Assembly: GCA_016462095.1 (NCBI GenBank)
Contig: JAEMTW010000023.1
Coordinates: 1-6,510 of the forward strand
Direction: 5' to 3'
DNA length: 6,510 nt
Source: Thermoleophilia bacterium
GTDB lineage: Bacteria; Actinomycetota; Thermoleophilia; Gaiellales; F1-60-MAGs149
Shown here: piece by piece, positions 5,160 to 6,510 of the stretch
Numbering within the stretch: position 1 is the first letter of the stretch
How the letters are laid out: the number at the start of each line of letters is the position of its first letter
Made by a program: the position numbers and the translations under genes
Notes under the pieces: model-generated
What the model was told of the DNA's origin: nothing
Database searches by the model: none
The model's input: the letters and a program-made list of their open reading frames with translations, nothing else

Positions 5160-6510
5160 TCGACGAGGGTCATGGTCGTGCCGCGGCTGCCGTCGACGTA
5201 GCGGACCTGCTCGTTCCAGCGACCCGTCGTCGTGACATTCAGGGTGGTCTGCTCCGAGTCGCTGTTGATGGTGCCGGTACCGGTGAGGCGGACGCCGGCG
5301 GTGAAGGAGCAGTTGACGAAGCTGTACGACGCGCCGCTTCGGGTGGCCCGGACTCGAACCGATCCAGTCACGGCGCAACCGGTTGCGAGTGGTGCGGTGC
5401 CGGCCCAGTACGCGTACTCAGGCAGGACTGCAAACTGCTGATCGAACGAGATGAGTGCTGCCTTGAGGTTCTCAAACGCGCTCGCCTTGGCTGGCGCGAG
5501 CGGAATGTACGGCTCCACGTACGCGTCAGGGCAGGTTGTCGTGCGTTGTGTTGGGCGCCGACCGCTAATCAGGAAATCGTTGACGAGGTTGTCGGGACAG
5601 GGGTTGCCGTGGCCGAATGTCACGTGCGGGCCGCCCATCGTCGTCACGAGATAGCCGTCGGTGAGGTGCGAGTAAACCGCACGGCCTTGGTCGACGGGTG
5701 TGATCGGATCGGCTGTCGCGACAATCACGAAGGTGGGAACTCCGGTGTTGACCAGGGGGGCGGGTCGCACGTTGGAGGAGTCTGCTCCCGGCCACCAGAC
5801 GCAGGGGTAATCGCTGAGGAAGATCGCAGCGCCGATGCGCGGATACAGCGCGTCGATTTGTGAGGCCTCGTTGAGGAACGCAGTGCTGCGCTCGTTGGAG
5901 GTGCCGGTGTAGTACGTGTAGTCGCGGCAGTCGACGCCGTAATAGGCACCGTCAGACCAGGAGGGGTCAACGATTGGCTTGAGATTTTGCGGGTCTACCA
6001 TCGCGTTGCTGTAGGCGAGTCGAAGCATGGGCACGAGGTCGCCCTGGGCGGCGGCCGTCAGTGCGCGGAGGAACATCATGCGCCCATACGCGCTGTACAG
6101 CTGGCCGCTGGTGGTGGTCTGAAAGAGGCCGAGTGTCAGCTCTCGCGTGACTCGCTCACCGTCGGCGAGAGGAAAGCGCACGTTGATGGGGTGCTTTGCG
6201 AGCCGTGCCTCGAGCGCGTCGTACACGTCGCCGGCACTGGTTGTCGCGTCCTTGAGGCAGCGAGTGCGGCGATCGCAGATGGCGAGGGTGGTGTCGAGGA
6301 CCCGTTCAAAGGATTTCGCTGCGCTGGTCCAAAACTGCGGTGCCGTGAGCGTCACGTCGACAACGCCGTCGATGATCAGACCCTTCAAGGACGTTGGGTG
6401 GGCCGCAGCGTAGATCTGGCCGTATTGCGTGCCGTACGACTCGCCGTAGAGCCAGATCGAGGGGCTGCCGAGGGCGATGCGAAACGATTCGAGGTCTTCG
6501 ATTGCTTGGT
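5156..6510 (-). CDS. Alpha/beta hydrolase with TAP-like C-terminal region, 5' partial
   Basis: The frame stays open to the right edge, so the true start and any signal peptide are outside the window. Upstream of the TTG at 6388 it reads SIWLYGESYGTQYGQIYAAA, with the nucleophile elbow GESYG (Ser codon 6437-6439). The acid is probably Asp227 in ATADPITP (codon 5708-5710) and the base His255 in GGPHVTFGHG (codon 5624-5626), counting from that TTG. The order and the DPITP motif fit peptidase S33/TAP-like secreted hydrolases, which cleave short peptides or esters. Eight cysteines (38, 44, 154, 196, 264, 286, 338, 360) suggest a disulfide-bonded exported protein. After residue 330 comes a beta-rich tail of about 80 residues, rich in Thr, Ser and Gly, beyond the usual end of the fold. 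It converges on the acylation cassette and is probably unrelated to it. Substrate unknown. Confidence 0.9.
   Translation of the reverse strand, partial: QAIEDLESFRIALGSPSIWLYGESYGTQYGQIYAAAHPTSLKGLIIDGVVDVTLTAPQFWTSAAKSFERVLDTTLAICDRRTRCLKDATTSAGDVYDALEARLAKHPINVRFPLADGERVTRELTLGLFQTTTSGQLYSAYGRMMFLRALTAAAQGDLVPMLRLAYSNAMVDPQNLKPIVDPSWSDGAYYGVDCRDYTYYTGTSNERSTAFLNEASQIDALYPRIGAAIFLSDYPCVWWPGADSSNVRPAPLVNTGVPTFVIVATADPITPVDQGRAVYSHLTDGYLVTTMGGPHVTFGHGNPCPDNLVNDFLISGRRPTQRTTTCPDAYVEPYIPLAPAKASAFENLKAALISFDQQFAVLPEYAYWAGTAPLATGCAVTGSVRVRATRSGASYSFVNCSFTAGVRLTGTGTINSDSEQTTLNVTTTGRWNEQVRYVDGSRGTTMTLVD

Noticed and set aside
4683..5378. Open frame of 231 codons on the - strand
   Set aside because: It lies antisense to the second DltD-like gene and runs into the hydrolase gene in another frame. 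Its product is rich in Arg, His and Pro with no recognisable motif, as expected for a high-GC shadow frame.
6386..6388. TTG as the start of the hydrolase
   Set aside because: The frame continues to the window edge and includes the catalytic GESYG elbow, so this TTG is internal.

Overview
The window is gene-dense, bacterial and moderately high in GC (about 60% by eye). It holds six genes on the + strand followed by one convergent gene on the - strand. The organism cannot be named from this alone. GTG starts, the GC level and a secreted TAP-like alpha/beta hydrolase fit Actinomycetota or Chloroflexota best, but this is a weak inference.

Layout: a LysR-type regulator cut by the left edge (1-750); a cytosolic protein I do not recognise (768-1403); an acyl carrier protein (1434-1679); an MBOAT-family membrane O-acyltransferase of the DltB/AlgI type (1733-2911); a 51-residue single-span membrane microprotein (2928-3083) that is easy to miss; two tandem paralogous membrane-anchored SGNH/DltD-like proteins (3090-4109 and 4131-5159); and, on the opposite strand, a secreted-type alpha/beta hydrolase cut by the right edge (5156-6510). 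No gap exceeds 60 bases, and no RNA gene, mobile element or CRISPR array is visible.

The five genes from 1434 to 5159 form a complete-looking cell-envelope acylation module built like the D-alanyl-lipoteichoic acid (Dlt) pathway. The ACP resembles DltC in role, the MBOAT resembles DltB, the microprotein resembles DltX, and the two SGNH proteins resemble DltD. The microprotein ends in PVYANY, which matches the layout of the C-terminal acyl-shuttle motif of DltX (FIYNEF), with the acyl-accepting tyrosine third in the hexapeptide. The inferred flow is: acyl-ACP in the cytoplasm, MBOAT, tyrosine on the microprotein outside the membrane, serine of a DltD-like transferase, then an unknown envelope polymer.

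The cassette differs from a classical dlt operon in two ways. No DltA-like adenylating ligase is present; the uncharacterised protein at 768-1403 precedes the ACP instead. The last step is also duplicated. The acyl group and acceptor are therefore unknown. The cassette ends exactly at the convergent hydrolase, with the two stop codons overlapping.
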